A stretch of 64,000 nt of DNA. Origin: Microbacterium esteraromaticum. Its GTDB lineage: Bacteria; Actinomycetota; Actinomycetes; Actinomycetales; Microbacteriaceae. Shown in pieces: positions 1 to 7,205 of this stretch; position 1 is the stretch's first letter, and every line of letters starts with the position of its first letter. Both the position numbers and the translations under genes were made by a program. The stretch spans positions 1,736,001-1,800,000 of the forward strand of contig NZ_JAFBBS010000001.1 in NCBI RefSeq assembly GCF_016907315.1. Direction: 5' to 3'. The notes under the pieces were generated by a model. That model was not told the DNA's origin and did not search any database. It saw only the letters and a program-made list of their open reading frames with translations.

Positions 1-309
1 CTTCTCGATGCCCGTGCGCGAGTCGAGCGCGGGGTTGTAGTAGCCGGTGATCGGCGCCCACAGCCCGGGATCGGTGTAGACGCGCTGGTACTGATACCGG
101 TCGGAGGCGGGCTCGGACGTCGCGATCGCGGTGTTGTCGACGATGATCGATCCACGCTGGATCTGGTAGCTGTCGAGGCGCGTCCGCGTGTTCGCCGGGT
201 TCTGGGCGAGGTTGTCCGCGTCGACCACCTGGATCCAGCTGGTCGCGGCGAAGAGCGAGATGAACATCGCGAGGATCACGAAGCTCAGTCGGCGCAGCTC
301 TTTCGTCAT
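1..309 (-). CDS. pbpA: Penicillin-binding protein PbpA, N-terminal part (runs off the window)
   Basis: Partial gene read leftwards from ATG at 309; about 103 residues are visible and the rest lies outside the window. The start MTKELRRLSFVILAMF is a short basic head and one membrane anchor, followed by an extracytoplasmic segment containing QRGSIIVDN, typical of the start of a class B penicillin-binding protein dimerisation domain. Class B PBPs are transpeptidases that cross-link peptidoglycan in the periplasmic space. The transpeptidase motifs are not visible. It lies 16 bases downstream of a SEDS protein gene, the conserved actinobacterial rodA–pbpA order, which supports a SEDS–bPBP synthase pair. 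Confidence 0.85.
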   Translation of the reverse strand, partial: MTKELRRLSFVILAMFISLFAATSWIQVVDADNLAQNPANTRTRLDSYQIQRGSIIVDNTAIATSEPASDRYQYQRVYTDPGLWAPITGYYNPALDSRTGIEK

Positions 310-325
310 GGTCTGCTCACCATCC

Positions 326-1708
326 TCATCCGATGACCACCCTCGGCTGGCGTCGAACCGCGTCGCTGATGCGCAGCAGCAGAGCCACGATCAGCCAGTT
401 CGCGACCAGCGACGATCCGCCGGCTGCCAGGAACGGGGTCGTGAGCCCGGTGAGCGGGATCACTCGCGTGACGCCGCCGACCATGATGAACACCTGCAGC
501 GCGATGGTGAACGACAGGCCAGTGGCCAGCAGCTTGCCGAAGTCGTCCTGCCCAGCCATGCCGATGCGCAGGCCGCGGCTGACGAACACCATGTACAGGC
601 AGAGGATCGCGAAGAGCCCGACGATGCCCAGCTCTTCGCCGAGGCTCGGGATGATGTAGTCGCTGTGCGCCAGGGGGGTGATCTGCGGGCGCCCCTGGCC
701 CCACCCGGTGCCGATCAGACCGCCGTGCGCGAGGCCGAAGATGCCCTCGACGAGCTGATAGCTGCCCCCGTCGCGCGAGATGATCTCGGGGTTGAACGCG
801 TCGAGCCAGTTCGTGAACCGGCGCTGCACGTAGGCGAGGATGCGCGTCGCGAGGAAGGCACCCGTGGCGACGCCGGCGAGTCCGATGAGCACCCAGCTGG
901 TCTTGCCCGTGGCGACGTAGAGCATCGCGATGAACATGCCGAAGATGAGCACGCCGGTGCCGAGGTCGCGCTGCGTCACGATGATCAGCAGCGAGATCAG
1001 CCAGACCACGAGCACGGGACCCAGCTCTCGCATGCGCGGCCAGGTGATGCCGAGGAACTTCTTGCCGACGGAGCTGAGGCTCTCGCGGGTGCGCACCAGG
1101 TAGCCGGCGAAGAAGATCGCCAGGCAGATCTTCGCCAGCTCACCCGGCTGGAACGAGAAGATGCCGCCGAGAGACACCCAGACGTCGGCGTTCGCGCCGC
1201 GGGCGCGCAGCCCGGGGATGAAGGGCAGGATCAGCAGCACGATGCCCGTGAGACCGAAGATGTACGTGAACCGGTAGAGCACGCGGTAGTTGCGCAGGGC
1301 TATGACGATCGCGATCGCGCCCGCCAGCGAGATGGCCGTCCAGGCCAGCTGCTTGTTCGAGTACGCGGCCCACCCGCTATTCTCCTGGGCGATGTCGATG
1401 CGGTAGATCATCGCGATGCCGAGGCCCGAGAGCACGGTCGCGATCGGCAGCACGAACGGGTCGGAGTCCGATGCCACGACCCTGAGCACCACGTGCAGCG
1501 CGAAGACCAGCACCGCGAGTCCGCCGCCGATCACGAGGATCATCGGGTCGATGCGGCCGAGCGCCCCCAGCTGCACGAGGGTCAGCGAGGCGCCCGAGAT
1601 GAGCAGCGCGAACAGCAGCAGCCAGAACTCCCGGTTGCGCTGCTTCTGCGGCATCCGGATCTTCTTCAGCGCCTTGATCACGCTGGTGTCGGCAGAGACG
1701 GCGGTCAT
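326..1708 (-). CDS. rodA: SEDS-family peptidoglycan polymerase (RodA/FtsW)
   Basis: 460 residues with about ten to twelve membrane segments. SEDS landmarks are visible: FQPGELAKI near residue 190, TQRDLGTG near 245, HSDYIIPSLGEELG near 345 and TGLTTPFLAAGGSS near 425. SEDS proteins polymerise lipid II glycan strands together with a class B PBP, here the downstream PbpA. The start MTAVSADTSV at 1708 is chosen because its ATGA overlaps the stop of the PP2C gene; a longer open frame upstream is out-of-frame reading of that phosphatase. RodA rather than FtsW is inferred from the PP2C/FHA/PbpA context. Confidence 0.9.
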   Translation of the reverse strand: MTAVSADTSVIKALKKIRMPQKQRNREFWLLLFALLISGASLTLVQLGALGRIDPMILVIGGGLAVLVFALHVVLRVVASDSDPFVLPIATVLSGLGIAMIYRIDIAQENSGWAAYSNKQLAWTAISLAGAIAIVIALRNYRVLYRFTYIFGLTGIVLLILPFIPGLRARGANADVWVSLGGIFSFQPGELAKICLAIFFAGYLVRTRESLSSVGKKFLGITWPRMRELGPVLVVWLISLLIIVTQRDLGTGVLIFGMFIAMLYVATGKTSWVLIGLAGVATGAFLATRILAYVQRRFTNWLDAFNPEIISRDGGSYQLVEGIFGLAHGGLIGTGWGQGRPQITPLAHSDYIIPSLGEELGIVGLFAILCLYMVFVSRGLRIGMAGQDDFGKLLATGLSFTIALQVFIMVGGVTRVIPLTGLTTPFLAAGGSSLVANWLIVALLLRISDAVRRQPRVVIG

Positions 1709-3009
1709 GGCGTCGGCACCTCCGTCGTCGCGGATGCGGTGGGCGTGGGCGTCGGCAGCGGCAGCACGGGCTCGATCGGCAGCACCATCTTGGCGAGGCG
1801 ATCGGTGATCGCCTCGGCGTCGGCGAGCGAGCGGGCGTTGATCGTGCGCTCGACCGACGAGCGCTGGTACGACTGCAGATCGGCGAGCAGGATGCCCGTG
1901 TCCTTCACCTCTGTCGAGAGCGAGAACGGCCCGATGCTCTGCTGCACGCCACGGTAGATGACGACGCTGTCGTCGTCGGCGCCCACGAAGTATCGCGTCT
2001 GCGTCCAGTTGTAGGCGAACAGGCCGGCTCCGACGAGCGCGAGCACCGCGAGGAACAGGGCGAAGAGCCAGGCGAACCGGCGGCGCCGAGCGCGACGGCG
2101 GTCTTCTTCGATGATCTCCTCGAAGAAGTCGTCGGAGTCGGGCTCGAAGTGGCTTGGCTCGTTGGCGGCCTGCAGCACGGGGTGCAGCCAGCCGGTGAGA
2201 GAGGGACGCGGCGCGGGCACCGGCAGGTCGGTCGGGTTCGACGCGGCGCCGACGATGGTCGGCGTGCCGGAGGAGAGCGGATGCGCGCCGCCCACGTCGA
2301 CCAGCACGATCGTGACGTTGTCGGGTGCGCCGCCGTCGAGGGCCTGCTTGAGCAGGTTGTCGGCCGTGCGGCCGGGTGCGAGGCCCAGTCGCATGGCCTT
2401 CGCGATGTGCTCGTCGTCGACGACGCCCGAGAGTCCGTCCGAGCACAGCAGCCATCGATCGCCCGGCTGGGTCGGCATGACGAACATGTCGAGGTCGGGG
2501 GCGATGTCCATGTCGCTCAGCACACGCATGAGCACCGAGCGACGCGGGTGGTATCTGGCCTCTTCGACCGTGATGCGGCCGGAGTCGACCAGGCGCTGCA
2601 CGAACGTGTGATCGGTCGTGATCTGCGTGAGCACGTCGTCGCGGTAGAGATAGATGCGCGAGTCGCCGATGTGGCCGATCACCGCGTGGTCGTCGACCAT
2701 GATGATGGCGCACAGCGTAGTGCCGAGGCCGGCGAGCTCGGGGCGTTCCTTCGATGCGCGCACCAGGTCGGATGCCGCGGTGGTGGCCGCTGCCTGCAGC
2801 TCGGCCTGCGCGTCGTCGGTCGACGAGTAGATGTGGTCGAGCGCCTCCATGCGCGAGACGGCCATGGTCGAGGCGACGTCTCCGCCCGCGTGCCCGCCCA
2901 TGCCGTCGGCGACGACGAAGAGGTTGGCCCCGGAGTAACCGGAGTCCTGGTTGTTGGAGCGGACCTTCCCGGTGTGGGAGATCGCGGCGCTCGAGCCCTC
3001 GAAGACCAT
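1705..3009 (-). CDS. pstP: PP2C-family serine/threonine phosphatase (PstP-like), membrane anchored
   Basis: 434 residues. The N-terminal PP2C domain carries RSNNQD near residue 20, VADGMGGHAGGD near 33, GHIGDSRIYLYRD near 115, LLCSDGLSG near 190 and APDNVTIVLVDV near 230, the metal-binding aspartate motifs of the family. A basic linker leads to one membrane segment (FAWLFALFLAVLALVGAG, near residue 315) and an extracytoplasmic tail rich in Pro/Thr. In actinobacteria this enzyme dephosphorylates targets of PknA/PknB kinases, including cell-wall and FHA proteins. It overlaps the SEDS gene by four bases and lies 14 bases after fhaB. The kinases expected in this cluster would lie beyond PbpA, outside the window. 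Confidence 0.92.
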   Translation of the reverse strand: MVFEGSSAAISHTGKVRSNNQDSGYSGANLFVVADGMGGHAGGDVASTMAVSRMEALDHIYSSTDDAQAELQAAATTAASDLVRASKERPELAGLGTTLCAIIMVDDHAVIGHIGDSRIYLYRDDVLTQITTDHTFVQRLVDSGRITVEEARYHPRRSVLMRVLSDMDIAPDLDMFVMPTQPGDRWLLCSDGLSGVVDDEHIAKAMRLGLAPGRTADNLLKQALDGGAPDNVTIVLVDVGGAHPLSSGTPTIVGAASNPTDLPVPAPRPSLTGWLHPVLQAANEPSHFEPDSDDFFEEIIEEDRRRARRRRFAWLFALFLAVLALVGAGLFAYNWTQTRYFVGADDDSVVIYRGVQQSIGPFSLSTEVKDTGILLADLQSYQRSSVERTINARSLADAEAITDRLAKMVLPIEPVLPLPTPTPTASATTEVPTP

Positions 3010-3023
3010 CTCGGTGCGCGGCC

Positions 3024-3515
3024 TCAGGAACGCAGCTCGAAGGTCGTGGCGCCCACCTTGATGGGGGTGCCGATCTCGACCTGCGTTGGCTTGTCGCCCA
3101 GACGCCGGCCGGCCAGGTACGTGCCGTTGGTGGAGTCGAGGTCCTGAATCGTCCAGATGTCGCCGCGCTTCGAAAGGCGCGCGTGGTGGCTGGAGGTGTA
3201 GTCGTCGCGGATCACGAGGCCGGATTCACTCGAGCGGCCGATCGAGAGCGAGTCTGCCGATCCGAGGGGCACCTCGAGGCCCGTCTTCGGACCGGAGGTG
3301 ATGATGAGGTGCGTGGGGATGCGGCTGCTGGAGCCGTTCTTCGCGGGCCGCGGAGCGGGGGATGCCGCCGGCACGGCCGCTGCCTCACTCGCCGGCATCT
3401 TGCGCACGCGGACACCGAAGAGGTCTGCGCGCAGCGAGTAGACGACGCCGAACACGAAGAACCACAGCAGCACCAGGAAGCCGATGCGCAGCAGCAGGAG
3501 CACCAGTTCGCTCAT
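3024..3515 (-). CDS. fhaB: FHA-domain protein FhaB, membrane anchored
   Basis: 163 residues. An N-terminal membrane segment (LVLLLLRIGFLVLLWFFV) is followed by a Pro/Ala linker and a C-terminal FHA domain from about residue 70. The phosphothreonine-binding landmarks are GRSSESGLVI, SSHHARL and LDSTNGTYL. FHA domains dock phosphothreonine peptides made by Ser/Thr kinases; FhaB (FipA) links kinase signalling to cell-wall synthesis and division in mycobacteria. The start MSELVLLL at 3515 overlaps the fhaA stop as ATGA. The longer open frame upstream is a shadow of fhaA. Confidence 0.9.
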   Translation of the reverse strand: MSELVLLLLRIGFLVLLWFFVFGVVYSLRADLFGVRVRKMPASEAAAVPAASPAPRPAKNGSSSRIPTHLIITSGPKTGLEVPLGSADSLSIGRSSESGLVIRDDYTSSHHARLSKRGDIWTIQDLDSTNGTYLAGRRLGDKPTQVEIGTPIKVGATTFELRS

Positions 3516-4204
3516 CGGGTGGTCCTCCTGTGGTCGGTGGTGCTCACCGGAACGACGCGGAAGGTCAGCTCGGTGCGTCCGATCGTGAATGACGTGTCTG
3601 GGGCGAGGGCGATCTCTCGGATCTTCTGCCCGTCGACCTTGGTGCCGTTCGTCGAGCCGAGGTCGCGCAGCATCCCTCGCTCGCCATCCCAGAGGATCTC
3701 GGCATGACGACGGCTGGAGCCGGCGTCGGAGATGGTGATGTCGGCGTCGCTGCCGCGCCCGATCACGGTGCGGGCGCTGGTGAGCGGGTGACGACGGCCG
3801 TCGATCTCGACGACCCCCTGCCAATCGACGCTGCTCTCCACCGACGACGAGGTGACCCTCACGACACCGGTCGCGACGCGTTCGTCGGCCTCGATCGAGA
3901 TGTGCAGCGGGCCCGCGAAGCTGTATCCCTGCGTGCGGGCATGGGCGGTCAGCAGAGCGAAGAGCTCGTCGTTCAGTGCGCGGCCGAGCGCCCGCATCCG
4001 CTCATGGTCGTCGGGGCTGAGCCGCACGAGGTAGTCGCTGGGCGTGATGATGCGGTCGCGACTGACCACAGCCGCGTTCGTGTCGGCCTCGCGCCGCAGC
4101 GCCGAGGCGATCTCGACGGGCTGGATGCCGCTGCGGAAGGTCTTGGCGAACGCGCTGTTCACGGCGCGCTCAAGACCTTTCTCAAAGCTGTCAAGTAGTC
4201 CCAC
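3512..4204 (-). CDS. fhaA: FhaA: DUF3662 plus FHA-domain signalling protein
   Basis: 230 residues. Residues 1–110 match the FhaA N-terminal domain (DUF3662), beginning MGLLDSFEKGLERAVNSAF. After a short linker a C-terminal FHA domain shows IGRGSDADITI, SSRRHAEI and LGSTNGTKV. FhaA binds phosphorylated partners of the PknB pathway; in mycobacteria it interacts with the lipid II flippase regulator MviN. It is shorter than mycobacterial FhaA because the middle linker is small. It is the first gene of this operon in the window, with fhaB, pstP, rodA and pbpA following and nearly all joined by four-base overlaps, so co-transcription is likely. Confidence 0.92.
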   Translation of the reverse strand: MGLLDSFEKGLERAVNSAFAKTFRSGIQPVEIASALRREADTNAAVVSRDRIITPSDYLVRLSPDDHERMRALGRALNDELFALLTAHARTQGYSFAGPLHISIEADERVATGVVRVTSSSVESSVDWQGVVEIDGRRHPLTSARTVIGRGSDADITISDAGSSRRHAEILWDGERGMLRDLGSTNGTKVDGQKIREIALAPDTSFTIGRTELTFRVVPVSTTDHRRTTR

Positions 4205-4343
4205 GAGGTTCCTCTGGCATGCCGACCGGTAGGCCCATCGTAGTCAGGCGCGCTGGATAACCGCTTGTTGAGGTCACGCCGGTTCGAAGCACCCCCTGCA
4301 TCGTGATAGCCTTTCCGGGTTGAGTTCTTCGGAACGAGACGAT

Positions 4344-4427
4344 GCGCGAGTGGCGGAATAGGTAGACGCGCTGGCTTCAGGTGCCAGTGCTCGCAAGGGC
4401 GTGGGGGTTCAAGTCCCCCCTCGCGCA
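4344..4427 (+). tRNA. tRNA-Leu (anticodon CAG)
   Basis: A class II tRNA of about 84 nt. The acceptor stem pairs GCGCGAG (4344–4350) with CTCGCGC (4420–4426), followed by discriminator A. The anticodon stem CTGGC/GCCAG closes the loop TTCAGGT with anticodon CAG. There is a long variable arm, and the T arm GGGGG-TTCAAGT-CCCCC is intact. CCA is not encoded; the next bases are CAG. It stands alone, with core genes on its left and accessory DNA beginning right after its 3' end, so it is a plausible integration site. Confidence 0.95.
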
Positions 4428-4471
4428 CAGATGGCCCTGTTTGCAAATGCAGGGCAATCTGTTCGTAAATT

Positions 4472-4510
4472 AGAAGAGCCGGTAGGAAGTCATTTCCCAC
4501 CGGCTCTTCT
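4472..4510 (+). terminator. Hairpin downstream of tRNA-Leu
   Basis: AGAAGAGCCGGT pairs with ACCGGCTCTTCT across a short loop, giving a 12-bp stem about 45 bases after the tRNA. No strong T-run follows, so it may act as a weak or processing terminator. It is also the first structured element of the inserted DNA. Confidence 0.55.
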
Positions 4511-4560
4511 GCGTTCGTCTGCCCGGAGAGGCAGGGCTTACCTGGAGAGTCAACCTCTCT

Positions 4561-4845
4561 TCACTGTTGGAAGAACGCGTGCACGTCCGCCTGGAGCGCG
4601 GATCGCTTCGGCGCTGACATCGCATGGCTCAGTGCGGACACCACCCGCGCTACCAAGAAGAAGCCAGGCTCCGGGTTTCGCCCTCCTTCGAGCTTCGCTA
4701 CGGATCCGATGGACACGCCCGCTTGCTCAGCCAGGCGCTGCTGACTGAGCCCGACCGAACGTCGGGCAGTTCCGAGCAGGCTGCCGAGGCGCGCCGCCTT
4801 CTGGGCGCTCTGAGGGTCCGTAACGGAGGCTGGTGGACGTGGCAT
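4561..4845 (-). CDS. XRE-family helix-turn-helix regulator
   Basis: 94 residues with a central HTH: GLSQQRLAEQAGVSIGSVAKL near residues 32–52 is the classic XRE recognition fold, followed by LEGGRNPEP. The start MPRPPASV at 4845 is chosen because the operator-like inverted repeat and a promoter lie just upstream; the longer open frame runs through the divergent gene. The C-terminus is short with no second domain. It is divergent from the 4907–7138 gene set and probably controls itself and that set. It could be a phage-type repressor or the antitoxin half of a module; no direct partner is recognised. Confidence 0.8.
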   Translation of the reverse strand: MPRPPASVTDPQSAQKAARLGSLLGTARRSVGLSQQRLAEQAGVSIGSVAKLEGGRNPEPGFFLVARVVSALSHAMSAPKRSALQADVHAFFQQ

Positions 4846-4850
4846 AGGTT

Positions 4851-4866
4851 CCCTACAATAGTAGGG
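4851..4866. promoter_or_regulatory. Inverted repeat, candidate operator of the XRE gene
   Basis: CCCTAC-AATA-GTAGGG is a perfect 6-bp inverted repeat five bases upstream of the XRE start codon. It would cover the transcription start or leader of that gene, fitting autoregulation. Confidence 0.45.
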
Positions 4867-4868
4867 GG

Positions 4869-4898
4869 ATAATAATCGTGCAGTCGCCGCAGGGTAAA
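4869..4898 (-). promoter_or_regulatory. Candidate sigma-70 promoter for the XRE gene
   Basis: On the minus strand TTTACC (4893–4898) and TATTAT (4869–4874) are separated by 18 bases. The -10 hexamer lies just before the inverted repeat at 4851–4866, so repressor binding there would block initiation. Assigned by eye. Confidence 0.35.
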
Positions 4899-4906
4899 GA
4901 TCGAGT

Positions 4907-5401
4907 ATGGTCACGAGTGAGGAGGTGTCTGAGATGGCTTGGCAGGCGATGCAGCTCATGCGAGACGCAGAGCGCACGGAGCTTTGGTATGTGAGCAACG
5001 ATTCGCACCTGGCTCCTCGCGCCTTCGACGACAAGGTGCACGGGAACTTCGTCCCGAGGTGGGGCTCTACTGCTCTTCTGCACCTCGCCATCCAGGCGAG
5101 AGTCGTGCACCTCAACCCGAAGCGGGTTGAACTTCGAGACGTGTCGCTCATGCCGTTGGACCACGAAATCGCGGAGCGAGCAAGTGAGAGCATCGTTGAA
5201 GCGTTGCGCTCGGACGATCTTGACGCCGCCGAGTACCTCCTTGACGGACCTGGTGGCCCTTACGTCGTGATGTCCGTCGAGCTCGAGTCAGAGGACGGAG
5301 CGCGAGTCGTCGTTGAGCGCTACGGAGGGTTCGAGGTGACCGAGGACGAACCGATCCCGGCCCTCGTCTCGGCTGCGCGAACGCTCCTCAGCATCAGCTA
5401 A
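4907..5401 (+). CDS. Hypothetical protein, first gene of a three-gene unit
   Basis: 164 residues, soluble, no signal peptide or membrane segment, not recognised. The N-terminal half has aromatic-rich motifs (ELWYVSNDSHLAPRAF and FVPRWGSTALLHL); the C-terminal half is acidic (ELESEDGARVVVERYGGFEV). The start ATG at 4907 follows the intergenic region shared with the divergent XRE gene. Its stop abuts the next gene's ATG (TAATG, 5399–5403), so translation is coupled. With the next two genes it forms one transcription unit whose role is unknown. Confidence 0.65.
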   Translation: MVTSEEVSEMAWQAMQLMRDAERTELWYVSNDSHLAPRAFDDKVHGNFVPRWGSTALLHLAIQARVVHLNPKRVELRDVSLMPLDHEIAERASESIVEALRSDDLDAAEYLLDGPGGPYVVMSVELESEDGARVVVERYGGFEVTEDEPIPALVSAARTLLSIS

Positions 5402-6084
5402 TGCCCGAGGACTATAAGGGTGCGTTCTTTGACGCGCTCAAAATCGCCGGCGTGGGCGCACTGACGTTCCTCTTTGCTCCGTGGGTGGACGCGACGTTCC
5501 CGGATGTATGGCCATGGGTGCAATTTGCCGTGCCCGCGTTCGTCGGTGTGCTCTTTCTGCTTCTGCTTTATGTGTTCGCGACCGGGAAGGCACATCTTGA
5601 GGTGGTGTGGCGGATCATCGATGAACCCGCAGTTGACGTCGACAAGGTCATCGCGAAGTTCTTGACCGCCAACTCGGGCGAAGGCCGTGATCTCTTTGAT
5701 GTCTCCGTACGGCATAAGTATGGACGTGGTCTCGGAAGGTTCGCGTTGAAACAGGCCGTGAAGTCCGGTTGTTGTCTCAGAGTGAGTGTGCCTCACTCAG
5801 ACCTCAGTGTGGTAGCGGAAGGCCAGCAAGCAAGGGTCAACTCGGGTGAGATCGCTGTAGATACGAACTTCTCCATCACTTTCGCGCTCAAGCCTGATCT
5901 TCCCCTGCCTGGGCACACCTGGACTCATCTACGGTTCCGACTCAACGCGGGTGTGACTCCAAGCTCTCAAACACACTGGACGGTGCGTTACGAGTTGGAG
6001 CCCAGCGGCAGGTTGGCGAAGGTCTATGCCAAGCTCATCAAGGTGGACGCGAGAGTCGCGTCCCTCGTTGAAACATGGAAGTGA
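5401..6084 (+). CDS. Hypothetical two-helix membrane protein
   Basis: 227 residues. Two hydrophobic stretches lie at the N-terminus (IAGVGALTFLFAPWV near 14–28 and VQFAVPAFVGVLFLLLLYVFA near 41–61), followed by a soluble domain of about 160 residues with beta-rich character. No known domain is recognised. The start overlaps the stop of the preceding gene and the stop is four bases before the next start, so the three proteins are probably made together. A short helical-hairpin membrane anchor with a cytosolic domain resembles the layout of many defence membrane effectors, but that is analogy only. Confidence 0.65.
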   Translation: MPEDYKGAFFDALKIAGVGALTFLFAPWVDATFPDVWPWVQFAVPAFVGVLFLLLLYVFATGKAHLEVVWRIIDEPAVDVDKVIAKFLTANSGEGRDLFDVSVRHKYGRGLGRFALKQAVKSGCCLRVSVPHSDLSVVAEGQQARVNSGEIAVDTNFSITFALKPDLPLPGHTWTHLRFRLNAGVTPSSQTHWTVRYELEPSGRLAKVYAKLIKVDARVASLVETWK

Positions 6085-6088
6085 GCGG

Positions 6089-7138
6089 ATGCCGACGTTC
6101 GCCAACACACAGGTGCACATGACACCGCAGACGCTGACCACGACCCTTCAGCTCAACGAAATTGTCGATCTACTCGTTGCACGGGCGCCTGATGGGTCGA
6201 CACGCACACGCGGGTGGCGAGGGATCACTGACGATCTTGAACGCCCTGTGATCAGCGACGACGCGGGTAGTGCAGTGCCGGAGTTGTGGGCAGCGGATCC
6301 TGCTTATCAAGTCCCGGAGCGTGTCGCGGCCCGCTTGGTCTGGTGGGAGAAGCGCGCCGTCGAGAACCTCACCTCGGGGTCGACCGAGGCATGGTTCAAG
6401 GACGGTGTCGACGTCCTCATCAGCAAGGCGTCGGGAGGTTACCTGCTGCTCTGGTCCACGAACGACCCGCGACTCATCAAAGATCCGACACGCCGCCAAA
6501 CCGTCGGGTCCGCGGTGGACGCGCTGCTCACAGCCCTGAGGCGACGCGACAGCGGAGCGAACATTTCCTCCTCGTCCGTCCTATCCTTCGACCGTGAGGC
6601 GTACCTCTGGCTGACGAACGCGGCGGAAACGAAGAAGGACATCGGCCACTCTGTGACGGTCACGAAGATCGCCAGCATGGGAACCAATGAACTGAACGGT
6701 CGGCAGCAGCTCACGAACAGGCTCAACGGGGAAGTGAACCTGGTTCGGACGTCGTTCCTGAGTGCGCTCGGGTCAGGAGCCGAGCTTGGTCCCGCCGACG
6801 TGGAGTTCACTGAGAGGGGGCCGAACGGCCGGATCGAGCATACGACTGCTCGCATCATCGTTTCGGGCGGTGCGAAGCTGCTGGCCGGAGACTCCAAGTA
6901 CGAAGCTCTCCTCACCGGTGTCTTCAAGAGACTGCGAGTCGCCGAACGGCTGGCGTACCGCTATCTTCCTTTGGTCCGCGATGGTCACATCGACGATACG
7001 AACTGGGGCACCGCTGAGCGGGATCTGCTGATCCTCGAGAAGCAAGTACTGCTCGTGAAGGAGTTCCGGCGACGAGCCAAGCTGAACGCGCAATATCCCG
7101 CATGGGTGGCCGCGGGTGGAGACATCGACTCAGACTGA
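6089..7138 (+). CDS. Hypothetical protein, third gene of the unit
   Basis: 349 residues, soluble, not recognised. The start MPTFANTQ at 6089 is preferred over upstream ATGs because those lie inside the previous gene and a purine-rich GGAAGTGAG precedes this one. The sequence is mixed alpha/beta, with LLLWSTNDPRL near residue 125 and a helical C-terminus. It ends about 70 bases before the convergent helicase gene. An enzymatic core could not be identified by eye. Confidence 0.65.
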   Translation: MPTFANTQVHMTPQTLTTTLQLNEIVDLLVARAPDGSTRTRGWRGITDDLERPVISDDAGSAVPELWAADPAYQVPERVAARLVWWEKRAVENLTSGSTEAWFKDGVDVLISKASGGYLLLWSTNDPRLIKDPTRRQTVGSAVDALLTALRRRDSGANISSSSVLSFDREAYLWLTNAAETKKDIGHSVTVTKIASMGTNELNGRQQLTNRLNGEVNLVRTSFLSALGSGAELGPADVEFTERGPNGRIEHTTARIIVSGGAKLLAGDSKYEALLTGVFKRLRVAERLAYRYLPLVRDGHIDDTNWGTAERDLLILEKQVLLVKEFRRRAKLNAQYPAWVAAGGDIDSD

Positions 7139-7205
7139 GGTGAGCGCGAGGGTTCGCCCGCGCGCTCGAAACTACAGCGTCCTGCCGGCGCCCGCGTTCG
7201 GAGGA

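Noticed and set aside
188..1957. 589-residue plus-strand open frame
   Set aside because: It is the complement of the SEDS and phosphatase genes, Arg/Asp/His-rich with no domain; high GC keeps the opposite strand open.
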